From Lachnospiraceae bacterium (GTDB lineage Bacteria > Bacillota > Clostridia > Lachnospirales > Lachnospiraceae), in assembly GCA_009911035.1 (NCBI GenBank), contig QXWO01000056.1, positions 1 through 35,390 on the forward strand: a DNA stretch of 35,390 bases, read 5' to 3'. This document shows, piece by piece, positions 1-7,852 of the stretch (the first letter of the stretch is position 1; every line of letters starts with the position of its first letter). The notes beneath the pieces are model-generated. The model searched no databases and was not told where the DNA came from. It was given only the letters and a program-made list of their open reading frames with translations. The position numbers and the translations under genes are program-made.

Positions 1-132
1 GACAGGAAAATGGGTGATTTCACGACAGCAGGTGAGGTTGAATCTGTGACAGCTCATGAAGTTATTAACATGATTATTTCTGCCCCAATTCCGAATCTTA
101 TGGGGAAAAGTTCTGCAAAAGAAAGAGGATAA
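1..132 (+). CDS. C-terminal end of an unidentified protein (partial)
   Basis: An open frame runs in from the left edge and stops with TAA at 130-132, giving 43 residues. The segment contains the string SVTAHEVINMIISAPIPNLM and ends in a basic tail. I do not recognise the family. The stop lies two bases before the ATG of the next reading frame, so the two could be translationally coupled. Because the following frame is a recombinase fragment without its catalytic domain, this piece may belong to an element that was joined to it by deletion. Function unknown. Confidence 0.4.
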   Translation, partial: DRKMGDFTTAGEVESVTAHEVINMIISAPIPNLMGKSSAKERG

Positions 133-134
133 AG

Positions 135-674
135 ATGCAGGACCTGGAGGAAGCGGCAGGAGCCGCATTAAGGATTCATATAAATCTATTCCTAGATACG
201 AAGGAAGTCCTGCAGAACCTTAACAGGACAGCGCAGGCAAAGCAGATAAAGGACGGCTACAGGCGGCAGATGGCAGAGACAAGGAACCGGATGGAGAGGG
301 CGCAGTCCATGAACAGCAGCCTTTACAGCGATTATGCGGACGGGCTTTTAAATGAAAGGGATTACCTGTATGCAAAGAGGAAATATGTAAAGGAAGCGGA
401 AGAGATGGCGCAGAAACTTTCCGAACTGGCGGCAGTGCAGGCAACCTATGAAGCGGAATATGCAGGGGGCGGCATGGCGGAGACCATAGGGCGGTATGCG
501 GATTTTCAGGAGCTTTCTTCTGAAATAGTCCACACACTGGTAAAGAGGATTGTATTTTTCGGGGAAGGCAGGGTTGAGATCGAATATACTTTTGCTGATG
601 AAATGAAGGAATTTGTGGAACTGGCAGAAAGCAGGAAAGGGGAGGTTTTATGTACGAAGGAAGAAACTGTGTAG
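135..674 (+). pseudogene. C-terminal fragment of a large serine recombinase
   Basis: The 179-residue product matches only the C-terminal part of large serine recombinases: a long charged coiled coil (residues about 20-110) followed by the closing segment with VHTLVKRIVFFGEGRVEIEY, which is equivalent to the end of the intact recombinase just downstream (EKVIVYPGNRIEIVWKF). The N-terminal resolvase domain with the catalytic serine and the zinc ribbon are absent, and the upstream frame belongs to something else. It therefore looks like a 5'-truncated copy. Its 3' end overlaps the next gene by 25 bp in another frame, as is usual in tandem recombinase arrays. An AGAGG ribosome site precedes ATG 135, so it may still be translated, but it cannot catalyse recombination alone. 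Confidence 0.7.
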
Positions 675-2260
675 CAAAGCAGGGAGATTTTAAAGAATAT
701 ACAGTCTGCCTCTACATCCGGCTTTCCATGGAAGATGATGATGTGCCCGGCAGTTCCTCCAAGACGGAAAGCGGGAGCATCACAACGCAGAGGGATCTGC
801 TTTATGATTACATTAAAAGCCGGAAGGAGTTTGAGGGCTGTAAGGTCATAGAGAAATGTGATGACGGGTTTTCCGGCACACATTTTGACAACAGGCCGCA
901 GTTTACGGAAATGATAGGGCTTGCCAAAAAGGGGGAGATCAACTGCATCATCGTAAAGGATTTTTCAAGGTTCGGCAGGGATTACGTGGAGCTTGGCAAT
1001 TACCTTGAACAGCTATTCCCCTTTATGGGCGTGCGTTTTATCTCCGTCAATGACAACTATGACAGCGCAGAGCTTGCAGAGGGTGTAACCGGCGGCCTGG
1101 ATGTGGCGTTCAAGAACCTTATTTATGACTACTACAGCAGGGAAATGTCAAAGAAGCAGAAAATCGCATGGCAGAGGATGGCGCAGCAGGGGCAGTATAA
1201 TTCCACCTGTGCCCTGTATGGCTACAGGAAATCGGAAACTGATAAGCATAAGCTGGCCATAGAGCCGGAGGAAGCGGCGGTTGTCAGGGAAATCTTTGCC
1301 ATGAAAAACGCAGGGGTCGGAACCACCATGATAGCCAAAACGCTGAATGACAGGGGAATCCCCAGCCCGTCGGAGCTTTACCGGTCAAGGGGAAGCGCAA
1401 GGCAGTGGAAGAATAAGGACAGGAAATGTTACTGGACTGCCTGTAAGGTGGAGGATATCATCCGGGATGAAAAGTACACCGGAACCATGGTACAGCTTAA
1501 GACGAAGCTAGATTCGGTGGGAGGCAAGCAGGTAAAGCGTCCGCAGGAGGAATGGGTGAGGGTGGAAGATACCCATGAGGCTATCATAACTTATCCCCAA
1601 TATATCAGGGCAGTTTCCTCTCTGAAACAGCAGAAAGCGAAAGAGGGAAAAAGGCAGAAAAACATTTATTATTGCGGATGCTGTGGCAGGGCACTGTACA
1701 ATGCACACAGGGGAACTGTATTCTGCAGGCAGCGGTTATACAAGACGGATTCGGATTGTAAGGATATAGAGATTTACAAACATGATGCAGATATGGCGGT
1801 GCTTGCGGCAGTCAAAAAGGAAGCGGAGCTTTACCTTGACAGGGATAGACTGTCAAGGCAGGCGGTGAAAAGGAATGCTTCCTTATCTGTAAGCGACAGG
1901 ATCAACGCCATAGTAAAGTCCATGGAAGCGGCACAGAAGGGATGGTTCGCATTATATGATAAGTATGCGGATGGGAAGCTGGAGAGGGAGTTCTTCCTGA
2001 ATGAGAAGAAAAAATATGATGCCGATATGGAGCGGATGGAAGCGGAGCTTGCGGCACTTAAGCAGACACAGGAAGCAGAGGAAAACGTGCAGGATGGCTC
2101 TAAGAGAAAGGCAGAGCAGGTGATGGTATTTCTGGAAGAGGATGAACTGACCGAAGATATGAAAGAAAAACTGATAGAGAAGGTGATTGTATATCCGGGG
2201 AACAGGATTGAGATAGTGTGGAAGTTCGGGGATCATCCGCTGGAATCTGCAGCAGGATAG
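650..2260 (+). CDS. Large serine recombinase (site-specific integrase/excisionase)
   Basis: This 536-residue protein has the full architecture of a large serine recombinase of the TndX/TnpX/Ccr type, which cuts and rejoins attachment sites through a covalent 5'-phosphoserine. The resolvase domain (about 17-170) carries YIRLS with the likely nucleophile Ser26 and the conserved DFSRFGRDY (104-112). A recombinase domain (about 185-300) is followed by a Cys4-type zinc ribbon (about 345-372, YYCGCCGRAL and later Cys residues) and a coiled coil (about 395-475). GGGGAGG stands five bases before ATG 650. It lies at the end of an element: nothing mobile-related follows it directly, so an attachment site is expected between here and about 2700. 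It probably moved the element whose remains lie upstream. Confidence 0.93.
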   Translation: MYEGRNCVAKQGDFKEYTVCLYIRLSMEDDDVPGSSSKTESGSITTQRDLLYDYIKSRKEFEGCKVIEKCDDGFSGTHFDNRPQFTEMIGLAKKGEINCIIVKDFSRFGRDYVELGNYLEQLFPFMGVRFISVNDNYDSAELAEGVTGGLDVAFKNLIYDYYSREMSKKQKIAWQRMAQQGQYNSTCALYGYRKSETDKHKLAIEPEEAAVVREIFAMKNAGVGTTMIAKTLNDRGIPSPSELYRSRGSARQWKNKDRKCYWTACKVEDIIRDEKYTGTMVQLKTKLDSVGGKQVKRPQEEWVRVEDTHEAIITYPQYIRAVSSLKQQKAKEGKRQKNIYYCGCCGRALYNAHRGTVFCRQRLYKTDSDCKDIEIYKHDADMAVLAAVKKEAELYLDRDRLSRQAVKRNASLSVSDRINAIVKSMEAAQKGWFALYDKYADGKLEREFFLNEKKKYDADMERMEAELAALKQTQEAEENVQDGSKRKAEQVMVFLEEDELTEDMKEKLIEKVIVYPGNRIEIVWKFGDHPLESAAG

Positions 2261-2543
2261 TTTACCTTTCTTTACTTGTACATACTGATAAGGTGATAAT
2301 GCAGGGTATGCTTTCTGGGCATGGGAGGAAAATCAGAACAGGCATTGGACACGAATGCGGAAGGAAAGTAGAATGAGGTTAGATTTATAAAAGGTATAAC
2401 TTTGGGGTTGTAACAGCATAACTGTTTGGGCTATTCCCTATAGTTGGATGGCTGGATATAATTCTGGTAGAAAAATATATTTTTTTAGTCCTTACTTGAC
2501 AGGAGAATTTGGTATCTGGTGGAATGATAAAAGAAATATAAAA

Positions 2544-2573
2544 AAGAGAGTGGGCGTGAACCGCTCTTTTTCG
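2544..2573 (+). terminator. Putative rho-independent terminator
   Basis: GAGTGG (2548-2553) pairs with CCGCTC (2561-2566) around a 7-base loop. It is preceded by an A-rich run and followed by five T residues. It is the first plausible terminator after the recombinase gene. Confidence 0.5.
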
Positions 2574-2754
2574 ATTTTGGAGAAATCAACAAAAGAAGGA
2601 ACCTTCCTTCATTTGTTCCGTAATGATATTGTGGAATTTAACTTCAATAAGGAAGAAAGAATCCTAAAATAGAAGGCTTGCTGTATGGATATTTTAGAAT
2701 TTTCAGGCAATGGCTTTTAATAACCGTACCAGTCAGCCGCACTAGGTTCACTAC

Positions 2755-2806
2755 GATTTTTTGTCTGTCAGTTACGAAAACCGGCAGGCAGGACAGACAA
2801 AAAATC
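2755..2806. repeat. Perfect 15-bp inverted repeat
   Basis: GATTTTTTGTCTGTC (2755-2769) and its exact reverse complement GACAGACAAAAAATC (2792-2806) flank a 22-base spacer. The T run precedes the stem and the A run follows it, the opposite of an intrinsic terminator on either strand, so a protein-binding or recombination site is more likely than a terminator. Confidence 0.75.
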
Positions 2807-3024
2807 TACCTCTCCAAGTGCTTTGTGACAGCCTGGACGCCAGACGAATTATTAACAGGGAAATATGGGCGGGTGCAACATAAACTTTTACGGCTATCCG
2901 GCAAGGCAGTGTTGCTTCTAAAATACGTTTTTATGGGAGGACAGGCTGATAAATTCTTTCGATAATGTTCAATCCGCATATGCAAACGAACGCCGCCACG
3001 CTTTGCGGGTCGGCTTATCGTAAT

Positions 3025-3064
3025 AAAAAAGGGAATTACCCGCACGGATACAGGCAATTCCCTT
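3025..3064 (-). terminator. Rho-independent terminator of the truncated gene
   Basis: On the minus strand AAGGGAATT pairs with AATTCCCTT (plus positions 3056-3064 and 3029-3037) and is followed by a run of T. It starts about 14 bases after the stop codon of the reverse-strand fragment. Confidence 0.75.
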
Positions 3065-3077
3065 TGAAATTATTATG

Positions 3078-3575
3078 TTATTTTGCTTCTGTTTCTGCTA
3101 CGGGAACAGTTGATACAGCTAATGTGCCATTCATTTTAACACCGCTTACACCAAGTTCGGTATACAGGTAGGTCACGTCACCTTTGGAAGTACCCATGGT
3201 TAGGGCAGTTGTGTCAACGGTTTCGGGATAAGTCGCGTTCAGATACCATAAACCGTCTTCGCCCTTCTCAAGTTTTACCGCCGTATATGCCGCTGCATTA
3301 CCGTCTGCATCCTTCGCGCTGAAAGACAGCATACAGTTTCCCATGTGGTAAATGTGGAATACATTGCACTCATTGTTCTTTGTGATACGGAATTTCTGTC
3401 CGCCTTCCACGCCTACAGTGACGCTATTAGCTTTTTTTGCTGTGCTGGGGGCAGAAACGACGGAACCGCCATTACCGGAAGCAGTATTGCTGGATGCACT
3501 GTTGCTGGAAGAACCGCCGCTATAGGATTCATTAGTAGAAGAACTGGAAGAACCAGTGTCGGCAGGCGGGGCATC
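3078..3575 (-). pseudogene. C-terminal remnant of a Ser/Gly-linker surface or secreted protein
   Basis: The reverse frame is open from 3575 to the stop at 3078. It begins with a low-complexity Ser/Gly/Asn linker of about 45 residues and continues into a compact domain of about 110 residues (VEGGQKFRITKNNECNVFHI at its start, LYTELGVSGVKMNG near its end). A GTG at 3410 could serve as a start, but the continuous linker upstream shows that the real protein was longer: the frame meets a TAG at 3576-3578 right where sequence character changes. No signal peptide or start remains, so I read this as a gene cut off by a junction near 3575. The domain family is not recognised. The linker type is common in extracellular or membrane-anchored Firmicute proteins. 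Confidence 0.55.
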
Positions 3576-3663
3576 CTACTTTATCTTACTATATAGCTAC
3601 TTAAAGCTACTTGCCAATATTTCATCCTCCAAGGTGATATGCTTTCGATAAAAAGGAGTAACT

Positions 3664-3837
3664 ATGATGAAACCATTAAAAACGAAAGTAAGCATAACAC
3701 TTGACGATAATATAATAAAGGAAATAAAAGATTTAGCAGAGAAAGACGACCGTTCATTTAGTCAATACATCAATAAAATTTTAAAAGATTGGCTTGTAAA
3801 TAACACTCATGCAAAAAACAGAGATATTTTAGATTAG
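3664..3837 (+). CDS. Small ribbon-helix-helix (CopG/Arc-type) DNA-binding protein
   Basis: A 57-residue basic protein begins MMKPLKTKVSITLDDNIIKE behind AAGGAG eight bases upstream. The pattern of a short beta strand (KTKVSITLDD), a helix (IIKEIKDLAEKDD) and then RSFSQYINKILKDWL is the ribbon-helix-helix fold used by CopG-like repressors and type II antitoxins; such proteins dimerise and insert the paired strand into the major groove. No toxin gene follows directly: the next frame starts about 145 bases on and is the broken DUF4258 gene. It may be an orphan antitoxin or an element regulator. Codon use is more AT-rich than in the chromosomal genes to the right, consistent with transfer. Confidence 0.75.
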   Translation: MMKPLKTKVSITLDDNIIKEIKDLAEKDDRSFSQYINKILKDWLVNNTHAKNRDILD

Positions 3838-3982
3838 CGATATTCTTTTGTAAAAAAAGACTGCCCATGAATTTCCCATTAAAAGATAACCGATAACAGT
3901 TTATCCTGATTTTAACTCTCTTTTATTTTCCGATCTCAAATGATATAATATTCTATAAATTCTATAGAAAGCAGGTGAAAAG

Positions 3983-4154
3983 GTGGCTTTACATATTGAA
4001 GATTTAAGAAAGCTATGTACAGACAATACTATTATAATGACTGCACATGTAATAAAACGTTGCAAGCGATAACATCAATTTACATATAATAACGGCATAC
4101 TACCCCAATATTGATGAATGGGAGCCAGATTTTAAAACCAGAAAGGGGCGTTAA
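3983..4154 (+). pseudogene. Decayed DUF4258 (RelE-superfamily-like) toxin-type gene
   Basis: A frame starting with GTG 3983 after AGGTGAAAAGG reads LHIEDLRKLCTDNTIIMTAH and VIKRCKR, then stops at 4070-4072. Shortly after, in another frame, ITAYYPNIDEWEPDFKTRKGR runs to a stop at 4152-4154. These two pieces look like the N- and C-terminal ends of a DUF4258 protein of about 90-105 residues. The central half is missing and the frame is shifted, so the gene is dead. In intact loci of this type a YgiT-type zinc-finger gene follows immediately, as it does here two bases after the remnant's stop. The pair is therefore a toxin-antitoxin-like module whose first member has been lost. A TATAAT-like box lies at 3945-3952. 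Confidence 0.7.
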
Positions 4155-4156
4155 AT

Positions 4157-4387
4157 ATGAATTGTTTTACTTGTGGCAGTAACCATATGATTGAGACAAC
4201 AACAATCTATGTTGAAAAGTTAGAAAACGGCATTTTGATTATAAAAAATGTTCCATGCAAGAAATGTTCCCAATGTGGCGAGGAATTTTTCTCAATGGCA
4301 ATCATGAAAGAAATTGAGAAATTAAGTAAACAGGCAGAAAAGATTACCAGTGAAATTATGATTATTGATTACAATAAAGCTGCATAA
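4157..4387 (+). CDS. YgiT-type zinc finger protein (MqsA-like antitoxin domain)
   Basis: This 76-residue protein has two Cys pairs, CFTC near residue 3 and CKKCSQC near 36-42 followed by GEEFF, which is the zinc-binding N-terminal domain of MqsA/YgiT antitoxins. The helical tail (about 48-68) is short, and no helix-turn-helix domain follows, so it is the stand-alone zinc-finger version often coupled to DUF4258 proteins. GGGGCG precedes the ATG, and the start lies two bases after the end of the decayed DUF4258 frame. With that partner broken, it is now an orphan antitoxin-like gene. A strong terminator follows within ten bases. Confidence 0.85.
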   Translation: MNCFTCGSNHMIETTTIYVEKLENGILIIKNVPCKKCSQCGEEFFSMAIMKEIEKLSKQAEKITSEIMIIDYNKAA

Positions 4388-4394
4388 ATCAAGA

Positions 4395-4435
4395 GGGAAT
4401 GAAAGATAGTGTGTCTTTTCATTCCCGCTTTTTCC
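4395..4435 (+). terminator. Rho-independent terminator
   Basis: GGGAATGAAA (4395-4404) pairs with TTTCATTCCC (4417-4426) around a 12-base loop and is followed by GCTTTTT. It closes the toxin-antitoxin remnant operon. Confidence 0.85.
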
Positions 4436-4562
4436 ATTCTGCGTTGGTTCCGTTCGCTGTGTTCAATAGTTTTCCTTTGAAGACAACGTGCATTCCTCCT
4501 TGATTTTATGGGCTTTTTCAGACGCTTTTGGGTTCCGGTCCCGTCTCGTGCTTTCAAAAAGC

Positions 4563-4728
4563 CTAGTACTCCGTACTCAAATTTCTTGTGTAAATATTCT
4601 GGTCTATTTTCCCGATAGCACAGGTCAAAAATACTCAACGTAGCCCGCTACGCCTCCGTTTTTTGACCTGTACCATCGAAAAAATATCCTCAGAAATTTA
4701 TACAGAAATTTTGAGTACGAAGTACTAG
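4563..4728. repeat. 166-bp imperfect foldback (MITE-like or structured RNA)
   Basis: A left arm of 69 bases (4563-4631) and a right arm of 70 bases (4659-4728) are reverse complements with few mismatches and small indels. The outer ends CTAGTACT/AGTACTAG and the inner ends ACAGGTCAAAAA/TTTTTTGACCTGT match exactly. The 27-base loop contains its own small hairpin, CGTAGC-CC-GCTACG. A further short stem (GGCTTTTT at 4511-4518 with AAAAAGCC at 4556-4563) adjoins the left end. No protein is encoded. It lies 97 bp before an IS630-type remnant, so a miniature inverted-repeat element is a reasonable reading; a structured RNA or a recombination hairpin is the alternative. Confidence 0.75.
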
Positions 4729-4824
4729 TAATTACCAGTGCGCTGACATATTGATATTTGAACTTTTATTTTTTCTTGATATAATTGCCATAGATGATAA
4801 AATCTGTCTATGAAGGTTATTTTT

Positions 4825-5423
4825 ATGGCACGCCCTAAGAAAAATAGAATTCAATTATCTGATGCCGATGTAAAAAACTTAAAGGCATCCTGAAAAATAA
4901 AGATACATACAAAACGACTGCCAATCGTTGCCGGATTCTTTTGACTCTGGATGAAAATCATCCGCCTGTCCAAACCTATGACCAGTGCATGGCTTTCTTT
5001 TGCGTCAGCCGTGCTGCTATATCCAATACCGCAAAAATCTTTGTTCCGGGCGGCTTGGATGCAGTGCTGAAGCTCAAACGGAACATCAATTCCAATAATG
5101 CCCGCCGTAAAGTTGACGGGCGTATAGAAGCAGGAATCGTCGAAACCGCCTGCGGTCCTGTTCCAGAAGGTCATGCCTGGTGGACGATCAGACTTTTCGA
5201 GAATCAGGCAAAAATAGAATTTGATGAACCTGTCAGCCGGGAAGCTATCCGCAGAACCTTAAAAAACCGGCTTAGACCTCACCGCAGCCAATACTGGTGT
5301 CTCCCAAACAAAGCAGACGCGGAATTTGTAGCATGTATGGAGGATGTCCTTGATGTTTATGAAATGCCTTATAATCCCTCGGTTCCTGTAGTCTGTATGG
5401 ATGAAAAGCCGTCATCCTCTTAA
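4825..5423 (+). pseudogene. IS630-family transposase, frameshifted and truncated
   Basis: ATG 4825 opens MARPKKNRIQLSDADVKNLK and hits TGA at 4891-4893. Restoring the frame near 4880 continues as GILKNKDTYKTTANRCRILL and runs on to DEKPSS near 5410. This is the N-terminal helix-turn-helix part of an IS630/Tc1-like transposase, ending at the position where these enzymes have DEKP, beside the second catalytic acidic residue. The remaining C-terminal catalytic part is missing. One frameshift plus the 3' truncation make it inactive. IS630 elements target TA dinucleotides; no matching end could be recognised on the right side. Confidence 0.8.
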
Positions 5424-5500
5424 AAATGAGTATAAAAATGCTCGGTAGCTTGATTTTGCACCGGGAAGATGATATAATCCCATCTTTGACAGTTATTGAT

Positions 5501-5546
5501 AAAAAAATCGCTGCAGTCCTTGTATTTACTGAACTACAGCGATTTT
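5501..5546 (-). terminator. Terminator overlapping the 3' end of the IS1634-type remnant
   Basis: AAATCGCTG (5505-5513) pairs with CAGCGATTT (5537-5545), and on the minus strand a run of T follows the stem. The transposase stop codon (5526-5528) lies in the loop, so the last codons form part of the hairpin. Confidence 0.65.
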
Positions 5547-6395
5547 AGGCGTCGGCACAGAGTATAGTAATTTATTCCCTGCCTTTACTTTTTTCTGAAT
5601 TGTTTTCATGCTGCTTTTGGTTATGAACTGATAGTCAGTACGGAAACCGCAGGCTTCATGAAGTGCCTGCAAAATTCATCGCTTTCAGCGTGTTTAATAA
5701 TTCCTCACAAGTATAGTTGCCGCCAAGTTTCTTTTCAAGAAAACGGTAGATTGACAACGCGAGGAAGCAGATTAAAAAATGCGCTTTAACACGATTTTCA
5801 TCCCGCAGATACACCGGCCTTGTGGAAAAGTCGGTTTTCACGATGCGGAAACATTCCTCTATCTGCCAAGGGCCTTCGCTGATTTTTAAAATACTGCCGA
5901 CTTCGTCATCCAGAAGGTTTGTATATACCGCATAAAGGCCGTCATAGCGCGATTCTTCCACGATTTTATCCTCATCAAGATAGCGCTGGATATCCGCAGC
6001 TTCCCCATACTGATTGGCCGCTGCCGCCCCGATAAAACGGGCCGGGGCATTTGGGTTTTTACGGTTCTTTTTTGTAATAATTCGAGCAGTCAAAATAAAG
6101 GATCTTATCATTTCTTTTCCCGAGAAAATGGCTGTTTTTATAGAATTCAGGCTGGATAAAGTCAGATTCCGTGCCGGGGAAGTCCGATGCCTGGTATACA
6201 TTGGAAAAAGGCCTGTTTATCATAATCCAGCTGTCTGTCGGCGTGGAAAGTGATTTGTATTTGTCTGCATTCCTGTTCCTGCTTATATTTTAAAGTCTCA
6301 AGTCGCGCCTGTTCTTTTGCCCAGACCATGACATCATCCCGGTTAGGGTCGTGTTTGGGTAAAAGATCCTTTAAAGTGCCAGGTTTACGGACAAT
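5526..6395 (-). pseudogene. IS1634-type (IS4-like) DDE transposase, decayed
   Basis: On the minus strand, fragments of one transposase appear in order but in changing frames. KPGTLKDLLPKHDPNRDDVM (near 6390-6330) is an N-terminal piece. KILYFDCSNYY near 6100 is the segment usually around the second catalytic Asp. The longest fragment contains WQIEECFRIVKTDFSTRPVY and HFLICFLALSIYRFLEKKL, the conserved C-terminal block. ALHEACGFRTDYQFITKSSM leads to the stop at 5526. At least three frame changes and a large central deletion are needed to join them, so the gene is dead. The decay suggests an old insertion. Confidence 0.8.
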
Positions 6396-6479
6396 GACAG
6401 AAGTACTTACGCGTTACTGGTCACGGAGTGAACAGTAACACTTACGCCCTTGTCGTTGATGAATCCTTTCCCCCATTCA

Positions 6480-6508
6480 TTGACAAAATTTTGGATAGGA
6501 GATATAAT
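6480..6508 (+). promoter_or_regulatory. Consensus sigma-A promoter of the lipoprotein gene
   Basis: TTGACA (6480-6485) and TATAAT (6503-6508) are both perfect matches and are separated by exactly 17 bases. The transcript would start near 6515, about 37 bases before the lipoprotein ATG. Confidence 0.85.
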
Positions 6509-6532
6509 GCAGTCATCATATTATCCAAAATT
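6487..6532. promoter_or_regulatory. Dyad operator flanking the -10 box
   Basis: AATTTTGGATA (6487-6497) and its exact reverse complement TATCCAAAATT (6522-6532) lie on either side of the -10 box with 24 bases between them. The left arm fills the -35/-10 spacer and the right arm covers the transcript start. Such placement suits a repressor that bridges both arms. A 5' transcript hairpin is unlikely because the left arm is not transcribed. Confidence 0.55.
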
Positions 6533-6551
6533 GGAAGAAAGGATTAAACCA

Positions 6552-7712
6552 ATGAAGAAACTGTTATTAATGAGCTTGTTCGTCATTTTATGCTTTCAAC
6601 TGACGGCATGCAGCTCTGAAGAGTCAAAGAGGGAGAAGGCCAAAGAAGAGGCAATGGCTCTGATTGGAAATGAACTGGAAAGCGGAGAGCTTGTAATTGA
6701 CGGGACAAAGTATGCTTTCCCTTCAGTTATCTCTGAATGGACAGAGAGTGGCTGGCACATTTCCAACAACTATGAAAATGCGGATACCTTTGAACTTGAG
6801 TTTAACGTTGAATCAAATGAGTTCGAGTTATTCAATGATGAAAAGGAATCAGCGTATGTGGGCATGTGCGCAATCAATCTTGGAAATGAACCAGTGAAAA
6901 TAGCGCAGGCTGAAACTTCTTTCCTTGAAGTTAATTTGTCCCCGAAAAAAGATGGAGTGTTTGTGGTGCTTCCCGGCGGAATTACCTGTGACAGCACGAA
7001 AGAGGATGTGATTGCAGCTTATGGGGAACCCGACGAAGAGGACGACGGACTTCTGTATTATACATATACCAATGCAGATGGACTTGATATTCTTGTAGAA
7101 ATCAGGGTTTCATTTGAAACAGTAGACAGAATACAATATAAGATGGATGACAGCAATTGGGGATTCGTGACAAATGCGGAAGAATGCTCTGAGTTTGTAG
7201 ATTCTGCACTGCGGGCAAGCTTCTACGGGGATTATGCGGTTTATGTGGAAAAGAAATTTGACACAGAGGAAAACGCACAGTTATTGTATGAAACCGAAGT
7301 AGATTACTATTCACAAGCGCTTATGTATTATCTTGGCGTTGACTACGAGACAGTCAGCGATGATATTGCGGAAGGATTTCGTGAGATTTCCAGAAAGGTC
7401 ATCGAGAAAGTGAAATGGGATGCACCTGTTTCCGACCTTGGGGATGGGGCAATTTTGGGAAGTGTGGAGATTACCATGTATCCGGTTGACTTCTTAGACA
7501 TTATCCTGGAGGATGTACAGGCAGTAGCAGACAGCGGCGTGGAAGGCGACGAATATGCACGGGGAATGCTGGATGCGATAACTCCCTGGGTAGAGCAGAC
7601 TTCTCATCAAGAACCAATCACAAAAACTTATGATGTGGACTTGAATAACGGAGTCATTACAACAGAAGACTGGGACGAAATAGATGATATTCTGATGGAT
7701 TTGGCAGAATAA
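6552..7712 (+). CDS. Putative lipoprotein, function unknown
   Basis: ATG 6552 is chosen over upstream in-frame starts because AAAGGA stands eight bases before it and the protein then begins with a lipoprotein signal peptide, MKKLLLMSLFVILCFQLTAC, with lipobox LTAC and Cys20 as the lipidated residue. The 386-residue product is acidic. After a short helical linker it has a beta-rich region (about 35-190), including DSTKEDVIAAYGEPDEEDDG, a pattern resembling the repeat found in outer-surface lipoproteins related to SmpA/DUF4309-like folds. The C-terminal half (about 200-386) is helical. It should sit on the outer face of the membrane. It is transcribed alone between a consensus promoter and a strong terminator. 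I do not recognise a specific family. Confidence 0.8.
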   Translation: MKKLLLMSLFVILCFQLTACSSEESKREKAKEEAMALIGNELESGELVIDGTKYAFPSVISEWTESGWHISNNYENADTFELEFNVESNEFELFNDEKESAYVGMCAINLGNEPVKIAQAETSFLEVNLSPKKDGVFVVLPGGITCDSTKEDVIAAYGEPDEEDDGLLYYTYTNADGLDILVEIRVSFETVDRIQYKMDDSNWGFVTNAEECSEFVDSALRASFYGDYAVYVEKKFDTEENAQLLYETEVDYYSQALMYYLGVDYETVSDDIAEGFREISRKVIEKVKWDAPVSDLGDGAILGSVEITMYPVDFLDIILEDVQAVADSGVEGDEYARGMLDAITPWVEQTSHQEPITKTYDVDLNNGVITTEDWDEIDDILMDLAE

Positions 7713-7737
7713 ACAAAAAGAAATTATGTAAAGACAA

Positions 7738-7774
7738 GTGGAAATGCTGGCTGATACAGCGTTTCCACTTTTTT
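7738..7774 (+). terminator. Rho-independent terminator after the lipoprotein gene
   Basis: GTGGAAATGCTG pairs with CAGCGTTTCCAC (7738-7768, one wobble pair) and is followed by six T residues. It starts 25 bases after the stop codon. Confidence 0.9.
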
Positions 7775-7852
7775 AACACCCAAATCTCCCACAAATCAGG
7801 GCATACAACTGTCAGGAAGCAATTCAAACATGCTCTGGGCGGAAATAGAAAA

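Larger units (their letters stand above)
2261..3024. other. Gene-poor junction downstream of the recombinase
   Basis: No convincing gene is present. Short open frames at 2448-2672 and 2678-2965 lack family features, and the first is crossed by a hairpin terminator. The stretch holds that hairpin (2544-2573) and a perfect 15-bp inverted repeat (2755-2806), both listed separately. The element's attachment site should lie here, but its core cannot be recognised without the other end. Confidence 0.5.

Noticed and set aside
2448-2672. 74-codon frame after the recombinase
   Set aside because: It is crossed by a hairpin terminator, lacks a good ribosome site and has no family features.
2678-2965. 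95-codon frame over the 15-bp inverted repeat
   Set aside because: It reads through both repeat arms and has a basic, low-quality composition with no ribosome site.
4369-4638. 89-codon reverse frame
   Set aside because: It lies across the terminator and the left foldback arm; the composition follows the palindromic DNA and not a protein family.
4825-5423. IS630 gene using programmed frameshifting
   Set aside because: Some IS630 elements frameshift, but the C-terminal catalytic part is missing here, so the break is read as decay.
6250-6438. 62-codon plus-strand frame
   Set aside because: It is antisense to recognisable IS1634-type transposase fragments.
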